Positions 25,842-36,511 are shown, numbered from the stretch's first letter. The stretch is DNA of 53,571 nt from Oceanospirillaceae bacterium (GCA_013215445.1 JABSRA010000026.1:1-53571), one strand, 5' to 3'. Translations and numbers: made by a program. The notes: generated by a model not told the origin, from the letters alone.

Positions 25842-26612
25842 CTAGAAGCTTTCTTCACTGCGCCGGGTGAGAACTTCATAGCCATCTGCGGTTACTAGGA
25901 TAGTGTGCTCCCATTGAGCGGATAGGCGTCGGTCACTGGTTTCGACGGTCCAGCCATCGCGTTTATTGAGTTTGACTTGTCGCTTGCCTGCGTTGATCAT
26001 TGGCTCAATAGTGAAAATATTGCCCTCACGGATGATCTCGCCGGTGCCGGCACGACCGTAATGCAGGATTTGTGGATCTTCATGGAATTCTTCGCCGATG
26101 CCGTGTCCGCAATACTCTCGGACCACTGAGTAGTGATTTTTTTCTGCGTGTTGTTGGATTACTTCACCAAAGTCGCCCAGGTATGCTCCGGGTTTTACCA
26201 GCGCCATTGCCTTGTAAAGGCACTCTTGAGTCACCTCAATTAAACGTTGTGCATGCGGCAGCGGCTTGCCAATATAAAACATTTTGCTGGTATCGCCATG
26301 ATAGCCATCTTTTATAACGGTGATATCAATGTTGATGATGTCGCCGCTTTTTAATTTTTTATCGTTGGGGATGCCGTGGCAGACGACCTGATTGACCGAG
26401 GTACAAATTGACTTGGGGAAACCGTGATAATCTAGAGGAGCGGGAATTGCCTGTTGCACATCGACGATATAGTCGTGACAAATTTGGTTTAGTTGATTGG
26501 TTGTGATGCCAGTAACTACATGCTCTTCAATCATTTCTAATACTTCGGCAGCAAGTTTGCCAGCGATTCGCATTTTGTCGATTTGATCAGTCGTTTTAAT
26601 CAATATAGTCAT
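25842..26612 (-). CDS. map: Type I methionine aminopeptidase
   Basis: The 256-residue enzyme removes the initiator Met from new proteins. The pita-bread fold is complete. Metal ligands are visible as the two Asp in INIDITVIKDGYHGDTS, His in GHGIGEEFHEDP, Glu in FTIEPM and Glu in SAQWEHTILV. The substrate-binding His is in QVVCHGIPN. The gene is divergent from rpsB (315 bp apart) and upstream of glnD, as in many gammaproteobacteria. No unusual residue is seen. Confidence 0.97.
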   Translation of the reverse strand: MTILIKTTDQIDKMRIAGKLAAEVLEMIEEHVVTGITTNQLNQICHDYIVDVQQAIPAPLDYHGFPKSICTSVNQVVCHGIPNDKKLKSGDIINIDITVIKDGYHGDTSKMFYIGKPLPHAQRLIEVTQECLYKAMALVKPGAYLGDFGEVIQQHAEKNHYSVVREYCGHGIGEEFHEDPQILHYGRAGTGEIIREGNIFTIEPMINAGKRQVKLNKRDGWTVETSDRRLSAQWEHTILVTADGYEVLTRRSEESF

Positions 26613-26759
26613 TGTTTTAAATAACCTAAATCTTAAGTGAGTTGGTTGCCTGCCTGAGGGTTATAGCTAATACCCATTCAGAAACAGATAGAATGCAACT
26701 TGAGTGATTTTATAGTGGAGGCATTGTAACTAAATTCTGCGGACTGTTGGAGGTTTTCC

Positions 26760-26788
26760 TTCATTTAGTGGGTGAATTATGTTATAAA
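26760..26788 (+). promoter_or_regulatory. Possible rpsB-tsf promoter
   Basis: A TATAAA-like -10 (26783-26788) sits 17 bp after a weak TTCATT -35 (26760-26765). It is followed by a GC-rich discriminator, GTGCGCCCG. A GC-rich discriminator is typical of stringently controlled ribosomal-protein promoters. The -35 match is poor, so confidence is limited. Confidence 0.4.
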
Positions 26789-26830
26789 GTGCGCCCGTGA
26801 ATAGATAGGCTATTACTCGGAAAAATCACA

Positions 26831-26927
26831 CACACATCGTCACATCTACTGGGTGCCTGAAAAATTGCTTGAAGGTTAGTAGTTGGGATGTGTGGACGTC
26901 GAACCCAAAAATCATAGGAACGTTAAC
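26831..26927 (+). ncRNA. Candidate rpsB (S2) leader RNA
   Basis: The region upstream of rpsB can form an 8-bp stem between CACACATC (26831-26838) and GATGTGTG (26887-26894), closing a ~48-nt loop with further pairing potential. An unpaired tail then leads to the AGGA ribosome site. S2 autoregulates rpsB-tsf through the leader in many gammaproteobacteria. I infer the same here from position and shape, without a covariance match. Confidence 0.45.
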
Positions 26928-27647
26928 ATGGCACAAGTTACAATGCGTGAACTGCTTAAGGCAGGCGTACATTTCGGTCACCAAACTCGTTACTGGAACC
27001 CTAAGATGAATCAATACATCTTCGGTGCGCGTAACAAGATTCATATCATCAACTTAGAGCACACGCTACCTGCGTTAAATGACTCTCTAAGCATTGTTAA
27101 GAATATGGTTGGCAACAAAAACAAGATTTTGTTCGTAGGTACTAAACGTGCAGCGAGCAAGATCATCAAAGAAGAGGCGCGTCGCGCTGGCATGCCTTAC
27201 GTCAATCACCGCTGGTTAGGTGGTATGTTGACTAACTACAAGACTATTCGCCAGTCTATCCGTCGTCTACGTGAGCTAGAGTCACAGTCAGATGATGGCA
27301 CTTTCGCTCAGCTTACTAAGAAAGAAGGGTTGATGCGTCAACGCGAAATGGAAAAGCTTGAGCGCTCTATCGGCGGAATCAAGGAAATGGGCGGACTTCC
27401 CGATGCATTGTTTGTTATCGATGTGGATCACGAGCGTATCGCGATCAACGAAGCGAACAAGTTAGGTATCCCAGTTATCGGTATTGTTGATACCAACAGC
27501 AACCCAGATGGAATCGATCACGTAATCCCTGGTAATGATGATGCGCTGCGCGCTATTCAGATCTACGTCGGTTCAATGGCTGATTCTTGCATTGAAGGCG
27601 CTGAAACTGCAGCGGGTGATAAAAGCGAATTTGTTGAAGTTAAATAA
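26928..27647 (+). CDS. rpsB: 30S ribosomal protein S2
   Basis: The 239-residue protein opens with the standard [20 protein letters not shown] and contains the S2 signature region [20 protein letters not shown]. The C-terminus holds [19 protein letters not shown] and [18 protein letters not shown]. The ATG at 26928 has TAGGAACG upstream; an in-frame upstream ATG (26883) would add 15 alien residues and is rejected. It is followed by a strong hairpin before tsf, as in E. coli. Confidence 0.98.
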   Translation: MAQVTMRELLKAGVHFGHQTRYWNPKMNQYIFGARNKIHIINLEHTLPALNDSLSIVKNMVGNKNKILFVGTKRAASKIIKEEARRAGMPYVNHRWLGGMLTNYKTIRQSIRRLRELESQSDDGTFAQLTKKEGLMRQREMEKLERSIGGIKEMGGLPDALFVIDVDHERIAINEANKLGIPVIGIVDTNSNPDGIDHVIPGNDDALRAIQIYVGSMADSCIEGAETAAGDKSEFVEVK

Positions 27648-27692
27648 ACAGTTATTGTTTGTTAAGATGTTTCAATAAAGTTATATGATAGG

Positions 27693-27719
27693 AAAAGGGG
27701 AGCCGTGCTCCCCTTTTTT
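27693..27719 (+). terminator. Terminator/attenuator between rpsB and tsf
   Basis: AAAAGGGGAGC (27693-27703) and GCTCCCCTTTT pair perfectly over 11 bp around a 3-nt loop, ending in a run of six T. It lies 45 bp after rpsB and 36 bp before tsf. In E. coli the same gap holds a partial terminator, so this likely sets the S2 : EF-Ts ratio, with readthrough into tsf. Confidence 0.85.
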
Positions 27720-27754
27720 GAAGGTTGATTGAAGACAATCAAAGGGGCGAAAAA

Positions 27755-28612
27755 ATGGCTGTTTCGGCTAAGTTAGTTAAAGAACTACGCGATCGTACTG
27801 GATTAGGTATGATGGAATGTAAAAAGGCACTGAGTGCTGTCGACGGTGATGTAGAAAAAGCAATTGAAGAGTTGCGTAAGAACTCTGGCATGAAAGCGGC
27901 TAAAAAAGCGGGCCGTACTGCAGCTGATGGTGTTGTTCTGGCTAAAATTGCAGACGACGGTTCGTACGGCGTATTAGTTGAAATCAACTCTGAAACTGAT
28001 TTTGCAGCGCGCGAAGAGAATTTCTTGGGTTTTGCTAAAAAGGTCACAGAAGCTGCGTTTGCAGCCAAGACGACTGACGTTAAAGTAGTAATGACTGCAG
28101 AAATGGTTATTACCCGTGATGCCCTAGTACAGAAAATTGGTGAAAACATTAGTCTTCGTCGCATTTCGCTGGTTGAAGGCGAGTGTGTCAGTGCTTATGT
28201 CCACTCTAACAACCGTATTGGGGCGCTAGTTGCCTTGAAAGGCGCAAACCAAGAAGTGGCAAAAGATGTTGCTATGCATGTGACAGCCACTAACCCACGC
28301 GTTGTTAACAAGGCAGACATGCCTGCGGATGAAGTGCAAAAAGAGAAAGAGATTATCTTGGCGCAGCCAGATATGGCTAGCAAACCCGCTGAAATTGCCG
28401 AGAAAATGGTGATGGGTCGTATCAGCAAATTCCTCGCTGAAAACAGCTTGACTGAGCAGGCTTTTGTAAAGAATCCTGAGCAAAAAGTTGGTGCTATGGT
28501 GAAGGCTGCCGGTGGTGAAGTTATCAGTTTTGTGCGCCTAGAAGTAGGTGACGGTATTGAAGTGGCAGAAGTTGATTTTGCAACGGAAGTAGCGGCTCAG
28601 TTAAAAGGTTAA
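27755..28612 (+). CDS. tsf: Elongation factor Ts
   Basis: EF-Ts regenerates EF-Tu-GTP from EF-Tu-GDP. This copy has 285 residues, near the E. coli length (283). The N-terminal UBA-like domain has [19 protein letters not shown], and the core has [15 protein letters not shown]. Two core repeats and a C-terminal module follow. ATG 27755 is chosen because it gives [13 protein letters not shown]; the frame extends 30 bp upstream without support. A terminator lies 16 bp after the stop. Confidence 0.98.
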   Translation: MAVSAKLVKELRDRTGLGMMECKKALSAVDGDVEKAIEELRKNSGMKAAKKAGRTAADGVVLAKIADDGSYGVLVEINSETDFAAREENFLGFAKKVTEAAFAAKTTDVKVVMTAEMVITRDALVQKIGENISLRRISLVEGECVSAYVHSNNRIGALVALKGANQEVAKDVAMHVTATNPRVVNKADMPADEVQKEKEIILAQPDMASKPAEIAEKMVMGRISKFLAENSLTEQAFVKNPEQKVGAMVKAAGGEVISFVRLEVGDGIEVAEVDFATEVAAQLKG

Positions 28613-28628
28613 TTTTTGCTGTAATTTC

Positions 28629-28665
28629 AAGCGCATGTGACTATTATGGTGACATGCGCTTTTTT
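28629..28665 (+). terminator. Rho-independent terminator after tsf
   Basis: AAGCGCATGT (28629-28638) and ACATGCGCTT (28652-28661) pair perfectly over 10 bp with a 13-nt loop, ending in six T. It closes the rpsB-tsf unit, so pyrH 64 bp downstream probably has its own promoter. Confidence 0.85.
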
Positions 28666-28728
28666 GTATCTGTGCTCTTTGATTTAGAGAGGCAGAGGAA
28701 GGATTCAAGAATAAATTGGAGAGTATAA

Positions 28729-29493
28729 ATGCCTACTGCTACTAATAAAAAGCTTTCTCAGTATAAGAGAATATTACTTAAACTGAGCGGTGAAGCACTG
28801 ACAGGGGAAGAGAGCTTTGGTATTGACCCTAAAGTCTTAAATAGATTGTCACTGGAAATAGGGCAGTTGATCGGGATTGGTGTGCAAGTAGGTATCGTCA
28901 TTGGCGGTGGTAATTTGTTCAGGGGTGCGGCTCTCAGTAAAAATGGACTCGATAGAGTGACGGGCGACCATATGGGGATGTTGGCGACGGTGATGAATTC
29001 ACTGGCGTTACGTGATGCGCTGGAGCGTGCCAATATAACCACTCGTGTGATGTCGGCTATTCCAATGAGTGGCGTGGTGGATCACTATGATCGTCGTCAT
29101 GCAATGCGTTACTTAGGGCAGGGAGATGTGGTAATCTTCTCCGCTGGTACTGGTAATCCATTCTTTACCACTGATTCAGCGGCTTGTCTGAGAAGTATTG
29201 AAGTAGATGCTGATATAGTGCTTAAGGCGACCAAAGTAGATGGCGTATACACCTCAGATCCGATGAAAGATGCCACCGCCAAGCGGTATCTGCATCTGGA
29301 CTACGACGAGGTGTTAGATAAACAATTACAAGTGATGGATTTAACGGCTATCTGTTTGACCCGTGATCACAATATGCCAATTCGAGTTTTCAATATGAAT
29401 AAACCTGGTGCATTGGTCAATATAGTGATGGGTGGAACAGAAGGTACTTTGATAAGTAGCGAAGAATATACTGGAGAAAAGTATGCTGAATGA
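28729..29493 (+). CDS. pyrH: UMP kinase
   Basis: The 254-residue protein phosphorylates UMP to UDP and is a hexamer of the amino-acid-kinase fold. Signature regions are [49 protein letters not shown] (cited in part) and [12 protein letters not shown] 28729 follows TTGGAGAG. The frr start lies inside its last codons (11 bp overlap), so the two are translationally coupled. Confidence 0.97.
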   Translation: MPTATNKKLSQYKRILLKLSGEALTGEESFGIDPKVLNRLSLEIGQLIGIGVQVGIVIGGGNLFRGAALSKNGLDRVTGDHMGMLATVMNSLALRDALERANITTRVMSAIPMSGVVDHYDRRHAMRYLGQGDVVIFSAGTGNPFFTTDSAACLRSIEVDADIVLKATKVDGVYTSDPMKDATAKRYLHLDYDEVLDKQLQVMDLTAICLTRDHNMPIRVFNMNKPGALVNIVMGGTEGTLISSEEYTGEKYAE

Positions 29494-30040
29494 AATTAAG
29501 CAAGAAGCGCAAGCGCGTATGCAAAAAAGTGTAGCAGCCCTGGTTGATAACTTTAAAAAAATACGCACCGGTCGCGCTCATCCAAGTATTTTGGATACCG
29601 TCACTGTTGATTATTATGGATCGATGGTGCCGTTATCACAAGTGGCCAATATTACGGTCGAAGATGCTCGTACGCTGGCCATTGTACCTTGGGAAAAACC
29701 AATGGTGCCAGAGATTGAAAAGGCGATTATGAAATCTTCTTTAGGTCTGAACCCCGCTACCTCTGGGGAGCGCATTCGGGTGCCGATGCCCGCATTGACC
29801 CAGGAGACGCGTAAAGGCTTTATCAAACAGGCGCGTGCTGAAGCGGAAAACGCTAAAGTATCAGTGCGCAATGCGCGTCGCGATGCCAATACTCAGATTA
29901 AAGATCTGCTAAAAGAGAAAGAAATCTCTGAAGATGAAGATCGTAAGACCCAGGATAATATTCAGCAGCTAACCAATCAGTATGTCGCTGAAATGGATGT
30001 GTTGCTGGAGAAAAAAGAAACGGACTTGATGGAAATATAA
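29483..30040 (+). CDS. frr: Ribosome recycling factor
   Basis: This 185-residue protein has the exact family length. With EF-G it splits post-termination ribosomes. Recognised segments are [47 protein letters not shown] and a C-terminal helix with [13 protein letters not shown] and [12 protein letters not shown]. It overlaps pyrH. The next gene is uppS only 53 bp downstream. In E. coli dxr sits between frr and uppS; it is absent here. Confidence 0.98.
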   Translation: MLNEIKQEAQARMQKSVAALVDNFKKIRTGRAHPSILDTVTVDYYGSMVPLSQVANITVEDARTLAIVPWEKPMVPEIEKAIMKSSLGLNPATSGERIRVPMPALTQETRKGFIKQARAEAENAKVSVRNARRDANTQIKDLLKEKEISEDEDRKTQDNIQQLTNQYVAEMDVLLEKKETDLMEI

Positions 30041-30093
30041 TGTAATGGCCGCTTGGGCTTGAAGTGGACTGAGTGGCGTGCATTTTTAAAATT

Positions 30094-30849
30094 ATGACAT
30101 TAAAAGCAGAACTAAAGCTACCAGCAGACGTCTTATTACCTCGCCACATTGCCATTATTATGGACGGGAATAATCGCTGGGCCAAAAAGCGATTTTTGCC
30201 TAGCTTGGCGGGGCACAAAGCGGGTGCTAAAAGTGTCCGCAGTGTTATTGAAGGGTGCGTGGAACTCGGGATTGAATCCCTGAGTTTATTTGCTTTCAGT
30301 ACCGAGAATTGGAAGCGTCCAGCCCTAGAAGTGAAGGGCTTGATGGAATTGTTTGGTTGGGCGCTAGACCGCGAAACTAAAAAATTACATCGAAATAATA
30401 TCCGTCTGATAGTAATTGGTGATAAGTCTCGTTTTAGTGATTCATTACAGCAGCGGATAGCTAAAGCTGAGCTGTTAACCAAGGATAATGACGGCTTAAC
30501 GTTAAATATAGCTGCTAATTACGGCGGCCAATGGGACATTGTCGAAGCTGCTAAGCAGTTTGCTGAAGATTGTGTCAGTGGTAAGTACACCCCTGAGCAA
30601 CTCGATGAATGCCTTTTTAATCAATATGTGAGCTTAGCAGATCAAGCAAAGCCCGATCTTTGTATCAGGACCGGCGGCGAGAGTCGCATGAGTAATTTTT
30701 TAGTATGGCAGATGGCTTATACTGAATATCATTTTGTCGATTGTTACTGGCCGGACTTTAATAAACATCATCTAGTTGAAGCGATAAGGGATTTTACTTC
30801 AAGAGAGAGAAGGTTCGGTAGAACAAGTGAGCAGTTAGAGGATAGTTAG
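30094..30849 (+). CDS. uppS: Undecaprenyl diphosphate synthase
   Basis: This cis-prenyltransferase makes the C55 lipid carrier for peptidoglycan and O-antigen from IPP. The 251-residue protein has the catalytic Asp24 in [15 protein letters not shown], the helix [11 protein letters not shown], and the C-terminal substrate site with [19 protein letters not shown] prefer ATG 30094 ([10 protein letters not shown]); a GTG at 30073 would add seven residues and neither has a strong ribosome site. The presence of an IPP consumer makes the missing neighbouring MEP genes notable. Confidence 0.95.
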   Translation: MTLKAELKLPADVLLPRHIAIIMDGNNRWAKKRFLPSLAGHKAGAKSVRSVIEGCVELGIESLSLFAFSTENWKRPALEVKGLMELFGWALDRETKKLHRNNIRLIVIGDKSRFSDSLQQRIAKAELLTKDNDGLTLNIAANYGGQWDIVEAAKQFAEDCVSGKYTPEQLDECLFNQYVSLADQAKPDLCIRTGGESRMSNFLVWQMAYTEYHFVDCYWPDFNKHHLVEAIRDFTSRERRFGRTSEQLEDS

Positions 30850-30850
30850 G

Positions 30851-31666
30851 GTGCTTAAACAAAGAATAATAACCGCCTGTATATTAGTTCCGATCGTTTT
30901 AGGGGGCATATTTTTATTGCCTTTAGTGGGAGTGGCATTGTTTGTCGCTGTAGTAATGTCAATTGGTGCCTGGGAGTGGGGGCCTTTTTTAGGGTATAAC
31001 AAAACACCGCAGCGAGTATGTTTGGTGATTGCTAATGCTGTGGTAATGGCTGCAATCTGGCTAGTTTTTTTTAACAGTGCTATGACTGTTTTTACCCCGC
31101 TAGTCTTTGGGGTATGGCTGCTGGCGTTTTACTGGGTTAAAAATTACCCTCGAGTGGGTATTTGGGCGAACCGCTATGTGGGGATCGTCCTCTGTTTGAT
31201 TTTATTAAATAGCACATGGTGGAGCTTATTACAGCTTAAAGTAATGCCGGTAGAAAATAATTGGTTACTGCTGGTGTTGCTATTGGTATGGTCTGCGGAT
31301 GTCGGCGCTTATTTCTTCGGCAAAAACTTTGGTGTGCATCGGTTGGCCCCTCAGGTAAGTCCGGGTAAGACCATTGAAGGTTTTGTGGGTGGTGTGTTCG
31401 TCGCCTCCCTAATGGCTTTTGGGTTTAGTCTGGTGATGATGGATATGAGTTGGACTCAAACTATTTACCTAGTCTTGTTAGGTGCGGCTATCTCTATGGT
31501 TTCAGTATTGGGAGATCTTTTGGAAAGTTTGTTGAAAAGAAATGCGGGAGTCAAAGACAGTGGTAAATTATTACCCGGTCACGGCGGCGTTTTAGATAGA
31601 ATTGATAGTTTGTTGGCCGCAGCGCCATTTTTCTTGATTGGCTTACAATGGCTACCGGTGAATTAA
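30851..31666 (+). CDS. cdsA: Phosphatidate cytidylyltransferase
   Basis: CdsA makes CDP-diacylglycerol from phosphatidate and CTP in the inner membrane. The 271-residue protein has about eight hydrophobic segments and the complete C-terminal signature [20 protein letters not shown] followed by VLDRIDS. The GTG start at 30851 is 1 nt after the uppS stop. Its stop directly abuts rseP with no gap, leaving no room for dxr, which sits at this point in Pseudomonas. Confidence 0.96.
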   Translation: MLKQRIITACILVPIVLGGIFLLPLVGVALFVAVVMSIGAWEWGPFLGYNKTPQRVCLVIANAVVMAAIWLVFFNSAMTVFTPLVFGVWLLAFYWVKNYPRVGIWANRYVGIVLCLILLNSTWWSLLQLKVMPVENNWLLLVLLLVWSADVGAYFFGKNFGVHRLAPQVSPGKTIEGFVGGVFVASLMAFGFSLVMMDMSWTQTIYLVLLGAAISMVSVLGDLLESLLKRNAGVKDSGKLLPGHGGVLDRIDSLLAAAPFFLIGLQWLPVN

Positions 31667-33031
31667 TTGGACATTATTCAAACTGTAATTGCTTTCGTAG
31701 TAACCTTGGGAGTATTAGTTACTATTCATGAGTGGGGGCATTTTATTGTCGCACGAGCTTGTGGCGTTAAAGTACTCAGGTTCTCGGTGGGTTTCGGTAA
31801 AGTGCTGTTCTCGCGAACCGATAAACAGGGCACTGAATTTGCCTTAGCTGCCATCCCCTTGGGTGGTTATGTGAAAATGCTCGATGAGCGAGAGGGTGAT
31901 ATTGATCCGGCGCTAAAACATCAAGCCTTTAATAATAAAACAGTATGGCAGCGTATCGCAATAGTGGCGGCAGGTCCCGTGGTTAATCTGCTGTTTGCGG
32001 TACTGGTATACTGGACGCTGTTTGTCAGTGGCGTTAATGTAGTCGTGCCGACGATTGGCGCTTTAGTTCAAGATTCTGTAGCTGAACGAGCAAAGCTGCC
32101 GCTAGGGGCCGAAATTGTTAAACTCGATGGTCAGGATGTGCACTCGTGGCAGGATGTTAATTTAGCGCTAGTCGCTCGTATTGGCGATTCGGGTATTATA
32201 GAGCTGCGCTTAAAAGGTGGCGTAGGCAATGATGATTTCCATATTGGGCATTATTCTGTCGCGTTACAAGATTGGTCTGTAGATCTGGAAAATCAAAGTC
32301 CAATCAATGCTCTAGGGCTGGTTCCTTTTAGGCCAAAGCTGCCGCCTATTCTCGCACATGTGGCTGAAGATGGTGCTGCAAGTCGTGCGGGTTTAAAATC
32401 GGGAGATCAAATATTAGCGATCTCTGGAACAGCCATTGACACTTGGCAGCAACTAGTGGAAATTGTTCAAGTATCTGCGCAAGTGCCGTTGATGTTTGAG
32501 GTACTACGGGCGGGTTCCACTATGGAGCTGTCGATAGTGCCGGCACAGAAAATACTTGAGTCTGGTCGCATAGTGGGTTTTGTGGGTGTCGGTGTTGCCC
32601 CACCAGTTTGGCCTGAAGAGATGATTCGCACCCGTCAATTGGGGGTGTTTGACGCTCTGCAGGCAGGAGTACAGCGAACCTGGACGATGATTAGCCTGAC
32701 GTTTAACTCAATTAAAAAGATGCTTTCAGGTATTATCTCGGTTAAAAATTTGAGTGGCCCGATTACCATTGCTAAAGTGGCCAGTGCCAGTGCTCAATCA
32801 GGATTTGAGTCCTACTTGAGTTTTTTGGCGTATCTGAGTATAAGTTTAGGTGTGTTGAATTTGTTACCTATCCCAATGTTGGATGGAGGGCATCTTTTTT
32901 ATTATGCAATTGAAGTAATCAGAAGAAAACCGGTGTCAGAAAGGCTACAGGGAATTGGCTTGAGAATTGGGATGACGTTGCTGTTTAGCATGATGGCAAT
33001 AGCGATGTTCAATGATTTGATGCGATTGTAA
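31667..33031 (+). CDS. rseP: Site-2 protease RseP
   Basis: The 454-residue inner-membrane zinc protease cleaves RseA within the membrane to release sigmaE and also clears signal peptides. The metal site is His21-Glu22-x-x-His25 (TIHEWGHF); the third ligand region is LLPIPMLDGGHLFYY near the C-terminus. Two PDZ domains lie between (about 115-205 and 210-300). The start is a TTG directly after the cdsA stop. Length and topology match E. coli RseP (450). Its client pathway, outer-membrane stress, fits with bamA next door. Confidence 0.96.
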   Translation: MDIIQTVIAFVVTLGVLVTIHEWGHFIVARACGVKVLRFSVGFGKVLFSRTDKQGTEFALAAIPLGGYVKMLDEREGDIDPALKHQAFNNKTVWQRIAIVAAGPVVNLLFAVLVYWTLFVSGVNVVVPTIGALVQDSVAERAKLPLGAEIVKLDGQDVHSWQDVNLALVARIGDSGIIELRLKGGVGNDDFHIGHYSVALQDWSVDLENQSPINALGLVPFRPKLPPILAHVAEDGAASRAGLKSGDQILAISGTAIDTWQQLVEIVQVSAQVPLMFEVLRAGSTMELSIVPAQKILESGRIVGFVGVGVAPPVWPEEMIRTRQLGVFDALQAGVQRTWTMISLTFNSIKKMLSGIISVKNLSGPITIAKVASASAQSGFESYLSFLAYLSISLGVLNLLPIPMLDGGHLFYYAIEVIRRKPVSERLQGIGLRIGMTLLFSMMAIAMFNDLMRL

Positions 33032-33082
33032 ACTACGCCACTAAAGGCTGAACAATTTACTTAATGAGAGAAGAAGAGTTTC

Positions 33083-35413
33083 ATGAAAAAACAGTTAGGA
33101 TTGTTACTGGGTTTTTTGTTTTGGGCTAATATTGCGGCTGCCGCTTTTCCGGTATTTACTGTCCAAGATATTAAACTTGAAGGTATCCAACATGTTAAGC
33201 CTGGGATTGTGTTCCATCATTTTCCCATCGAGACTGGAAACGTTATTAATCAGCAAGTATTGAGTGCTGCGGTTAAAAAGCTTTATCAATCGGGCTACTT
33301 CCAGAATATTGAAGTAGAACGAGAGGGTGATGTGTTGACTCTTAAGCTCACCGAGCGACCCGCTGTGAGTAAAATACGTCTCTCGGGTAATAAGGTGATT
33401 AAAACCGAGGCGCTGTTAGAGGGGCTTGAACAAGCGGGGCTGAAAGAGGGGGTGGTGTTTAAACGCTCCTCAATTGAGCGAATCAAGGCTGAGTTGCAAA
33501 CCGTTTACGCTTCTCAGGGCCGCTATAATGCAACCATTGATATGGAAGTTATTCCGCTGAGCAGTAACCGTGTGGCGGTGAATGTCGAGATAAAAGAAGG
33601 TAAAGTTGCACTGATCAGTCACATTAACATTGTCGGAAATAGCGTCTTTGAAGACGAGGAGTTAACGGAACTCTTTAGCTCCAAATTGGCCTCTTTTTGG
33701 TCTTGGTTTAGTAAAGATGATCGTTACTCAAGGGAGCGGTTATCGGGAGATGTCGAACGTTTACGCTCTTATTATCTGGACCGCGGTTATTTGAATTTTA
33801 AAATAACTTCCTCTCAAGTCTCTATTTCACCCGACAAACAAAATGTGTTTATCAGTATCAATATTTTTGAGGGTGCCAAATTTAATTTCGGTGGGATTCG
33901 TTTTAAAGGAGAGTTAGTCGTCCCTGAAACTGATTTACGCCAGGTATTGACGATCGCTGATGGAGATACATTTTCTAGACAGCGCTTAAGTGATTCTAAA
34001 GAAAAAATGTTAACAGTATTGGGTAATAGTGGCTATATGTTCGCCAGAGTTATCAGTGTTCCCAGTGCTAATGTTGCTGATGCTGTAGTTGATATTGAGT
34101 TTGTGCTGCGCCCTGGCAAACGTACTTACGTGCGTCGTATTAATATTAAGGGCAATGAAAAAACCGCAGATATTGTCATCCGCCAACAGTTTGTGCAAAT
34201 GGAAGCAGCACTGGCATCCAGTGAAAATATAACTAAATCGAAAGAGGCATTAGATAGATCTGGATACTTTTCGACGGTGGATGTTTCGACAGCCCCTGTG
34301 CCTGGTACCGATGATCAAATAGATGTTAACTTAACCGTCGAAGAGCTCGGTTCAGGAAACTTTACCGCGGGTGTCGGTTTTTCAGAGAGCGAAAAGCTAA
34401 TCCTGGAATTTGGCGTGAGTCAAGATAACTTTTTAGGCTCGGGAAACAGAGTTAGCGCCAAGTTCAGTACCTCCGATATTAGAAAAGAACTGAGTTTTGA
34501 TTATGTCAATCCATATTATACAGTGGACGGTGTGAGTCGAGGCTTCGATCTTTATTTTCGTGAAGAAGATTTCGATAATGATTCTTCAAGTAACTATAAA
34601 ATTGACGAGCTTGGCCTTGGAGTGACTTTTGGTTACCCAATTGATGAGTATCAACGTATTTCAATCAGGTTGGGAGTGGAGAAGCTTGATATCACTCCAA
34701 ATCCTTTAGGTAGTAGTGGGGAAATTGAATATTATCTTAACAATAACGGCAATCAATTTACCAATTTTAATACCACCGTTTACTGGAATGAAAACCGTTT
34801 AAATAGGGGTATATTTCCCAGTCGCGGCCGCAAGCAGAACATCAGTCTAGAGCTCTCTGCACCAGGTAGTGATTTAAGCTACTATCGCCTGTCGTATGAT
34901 GGCAGCTGGATCAAGCCGTTAAGCGCTGATGAGAAATGGTTGTTTGGCGCCAGGGCCAATGTTGCCTATGCCGATTCTTTAGGTGATAAAGAATACCCTT
35001 TCTTCAAAAACTATTTTGCCGGCGGTATCGGCTCAATGCGTGGGGTATCGGCAAACTCATTGGGACCGCAAGATACCTTGAAGGATTCCATCGGTGGTAA
35101 TGCTCGCGTATTTGGCGGTGTTGATTTGATTTTTCCGATGCCCGGTTTGAATGATGTGCAGAAATATCGTACTTCACTGTTTATGGATGTCGGGGGTGTG
35201 TTTGCCACTGAATGTTTAAAGGTAGATACCAGTGTACATACCTCAAGCTGTGAGTCCGGGATAGATTTTGATCAACTTAAATATTCAGTCGGTCTTGGTT
35301 TTACCTGGTTAACGCCTCTTGGGCCGCTGACGTTCTCCTACGCTACATTGCTGAATGAGGAAGATGGTGATGATCCGAAAAGATTGGATTTCACCTTGGG
35401 AGGTACCTTTTAA
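33083..35413 (+). CDS. bamA: Outer membrane assembly factor BamA
   Basis: This 776-residue protein inserts beta-barrel proteins into the outer membrane. It has a signal peptide ending near residue 20 (WANIAAAAFPVFTVQ) and five POTRA domains to about residue 420. The C-terminal barrel holds the RGF/RG-x segment GIGSMRGV (lid loop 6) and ends in TLGGTF, the aromatic C-terminal signature. Length is a little below E. coli BamA (810). The next gene is lpxD after 56 bp; the periplasmic chaperone gene skp, normal between them, is missing, and that gap holds a short palindromic repeat. Confidence 0.97.
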   Translation: MKKQLGLLLGFLFWANIAAAAFPVFTVQDIKLEGIQHVKPGIVFHHFPIETGNVINQQVLSAAVKKLYQSGYFQNIEVEREGDVLTLKLTERPAVSKIRLSGNKVIKTEALLEGLEQAGLKEGVVFKRSSIERIKAELQTVYASQGRYNATIDMEVIPLSSNRVAVNVEIKEGKVALISHINIVGNSVFEDEELTELFSSKLASFWSWFSKDDRYSRERLSGDVERLRSYYLDRGYLNFKITSSQVSISPDKQNVFISINIFEGAKFNFGGIRFKGELVVPETDLRQVLTIADGDTFSRQRLSDSKEKMLTVLGNSGYMFARVISVPSANVADAVVDIEFVLRPGKRTYVRRINIKGNEKTADIVIRQQFVQMEAALASSENITKSKEALDRSGYFSTVDVSTAPVPGTDDQIDVNLTVEELGSGNFTAGVGFSESEKLILEFGVSQDNFLGSGNRVSAKFSTSDIRKELSFDYVNPYYTVDGVSRGFDLYFREEDFDNDSSSNYKIDELGLGVTFGYPIDEYQRISIRLGVEKLDITPNPLGSSGEIEYYLNNNGNQFTNFNTTVYWNENRLNRGIFPSRGRKQNISLELSAPGSDLSYYRLSYDGSWIKPLSADEKWLFGARANVAYADSLGDKEYPFFKNYFAGGIGSMRGVSANSLGPQDTLKDSIGGNARVFGGVDLIFPMPGLNDVQKYRTSLFMDVGGVFATECLKVDTSVHTSSCESGIDFDQLKYSVGLGFTWLTPLGPLTFSYATLLNEEDGDDPKRLDFTLGGTF

Positions 35414-35426
35414 ACAGAGTCTAAAG

Positions 35427-35460
35427 TTAGCCCGAACATTGCATGTAATATCCGGGTTAG
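35427..35460. repeat. Short palindromic repeat in bamA-lpxD gap
   Basis: The arms TTAGCCCGAACATT (35427-35440) and TAATATCCGGGTTA (35446-35459) are imperfectly complementary around a GCATG centre. The left 23 bp match the left end of the foldback element at 47369 at 20 of 23 positions. The right end matches that element's right end at 13 of 14 positions. It therefore looks like a deleted or minimal copy with both ends joined. It ends at the lpxD ribosome site AGGGGG. Confidence 0.7.
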
Positions 35461-35469
35461 GGGGTTTAA

Positions 35470-36501
35470 TTGTATACTGTTGCGCAAATAGCAAAATTTT
35501 TACACGGACAATTTAAGGGCGATGGCGCAGAGCAAATATCTCAGTTAGCGCCTTTGGCGAGCGGCCAGCTCGGTGCGATTACCTTTTGTGCCCAGCCGAA
35601 ATTTCTCAATCAATTAGCAGAGAGTCGAGCCTCGGTGGTACTGGTCACTGAGGCGAATTGCCACTTGGTAAAAAATACGGCGATTATTGTCGAAGACCCC
35701 TATTTAGCCTTTGCTAAAATAAGTCAGTGGTTTGATTGGCGGCTACCGGTGGTTGCCGGGGTTTGCCAGAGTGCTAACATCGCTGAATCCGCTTCGATAG
35801 CTGAATCTAGCCAAATTTGTAGTGGCGTGGTGATCGGCGAGCAGGTAGTGATCGAAAAAGGTTGTTATATCGGTGCCAATACGGTGATTGGTGATCTCTG
35901 TGTGATCGCCGCTAATTGTAGACTGGAAGCAAATGTAAGCTTGTACCAAGATGTGCATTTAGGTGAAAACTGTATTGTGCATGCTGGCGCGGTGCTCGGC
36001 GCCGATGGTTTTGGTTTTGTTAAGCGCGCCGAGGGCTGGCAGAAAATTTATCAACTCGGTGGGGTTCGAATCGGTAGCGATGTAGAAATTGGTGCCTCGA
36101 CCACTATTGATCGCGGAGCATTGGAGCATACCGTCATCGGCGATGGGGTCAAGCTCGATAATCAAGTGCAAATTGCGCACAATGTACACTTGGGGGACTT
36201 CACCGCTATCGCGGGGGGGACGGCGATTGCAGGCAGTACTCATATTGGTGAAAACTGTACCATTGGGGGGCTTAGTGGGGTAACCGGGCATTTGAAAATA
36301 GCCGCAGGCACGCATATTACCGCCATGAGTTTAGTCAGTCGCTCGGTTAAACAAGCGGGGGTCTACTCATCGGGCACGGCAATGGAAGAGCATCATAGTT
36401 GGAAGCGTAACGTGGTTAGGTTTCGCAGTTTAGACCAGATGGTAAAACGTATCAAAAGATTAGAGGACGAAGTACAAAAGCTTTCGTCCCAGGAGCAATA
36501 G
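35470..36501 (+). CDS. lpxD: UDP-3-O-acylglucosamine N-acyltransferase
   Basis: LpxD adds the second acyl chain in lipid A synthesis. The 343-residue protein has an N-terminal uridine-binding domain (about 1-100) and a left-handed beta-helix with hexapeptide repeats (about 100-310). The catalytic His lies in [13 protein letters not shown]-terminal helix ([15 protein letters not shown]) follows. The start is TTG at 35470 with AGGGGG upstream. It begins the lpxD-fabZ-lpxA-lpxB run. Confidence 0.96.
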   Translation: MYTVAQIAKFLHGQFKGDGAEQISQLAPLASGQLGAITFCAQPKFLNQLAESRASVVLVTEANCHLVKNTAIIVEDPYLAFAKISQWFDWRLPVVAGVCQSANIAESASIAESSQICSGVVIGEQVVIEKGCYIGANTVIGDLCVIAANCRLEANVSLYQDVHLGENCIVHAGAVLGADGFGFVKRAEGWQKIYQLGGVRIGSDVEIGASTTIDRGALEHTVIGDGVKLDNQVQIAHNVHLGDFTAIAGGTAIAGSTHIGENCTIGGLSGVTGHLKIAAGTHITAMSLVSRSVKQAGVYSSGTAMEEHHSWKRNVVRFRSLDQMVKRIKRLEDEVQKLSSQEQ

Positions 36502-36511
36502 GCAAACTATA

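Noticed and set aside
25774..25885. Longer glnD with 37 extra N-terminal residues
   Set aside because: It would overlap map, has no conserved content, and ATG 25774 has a ribosome site.
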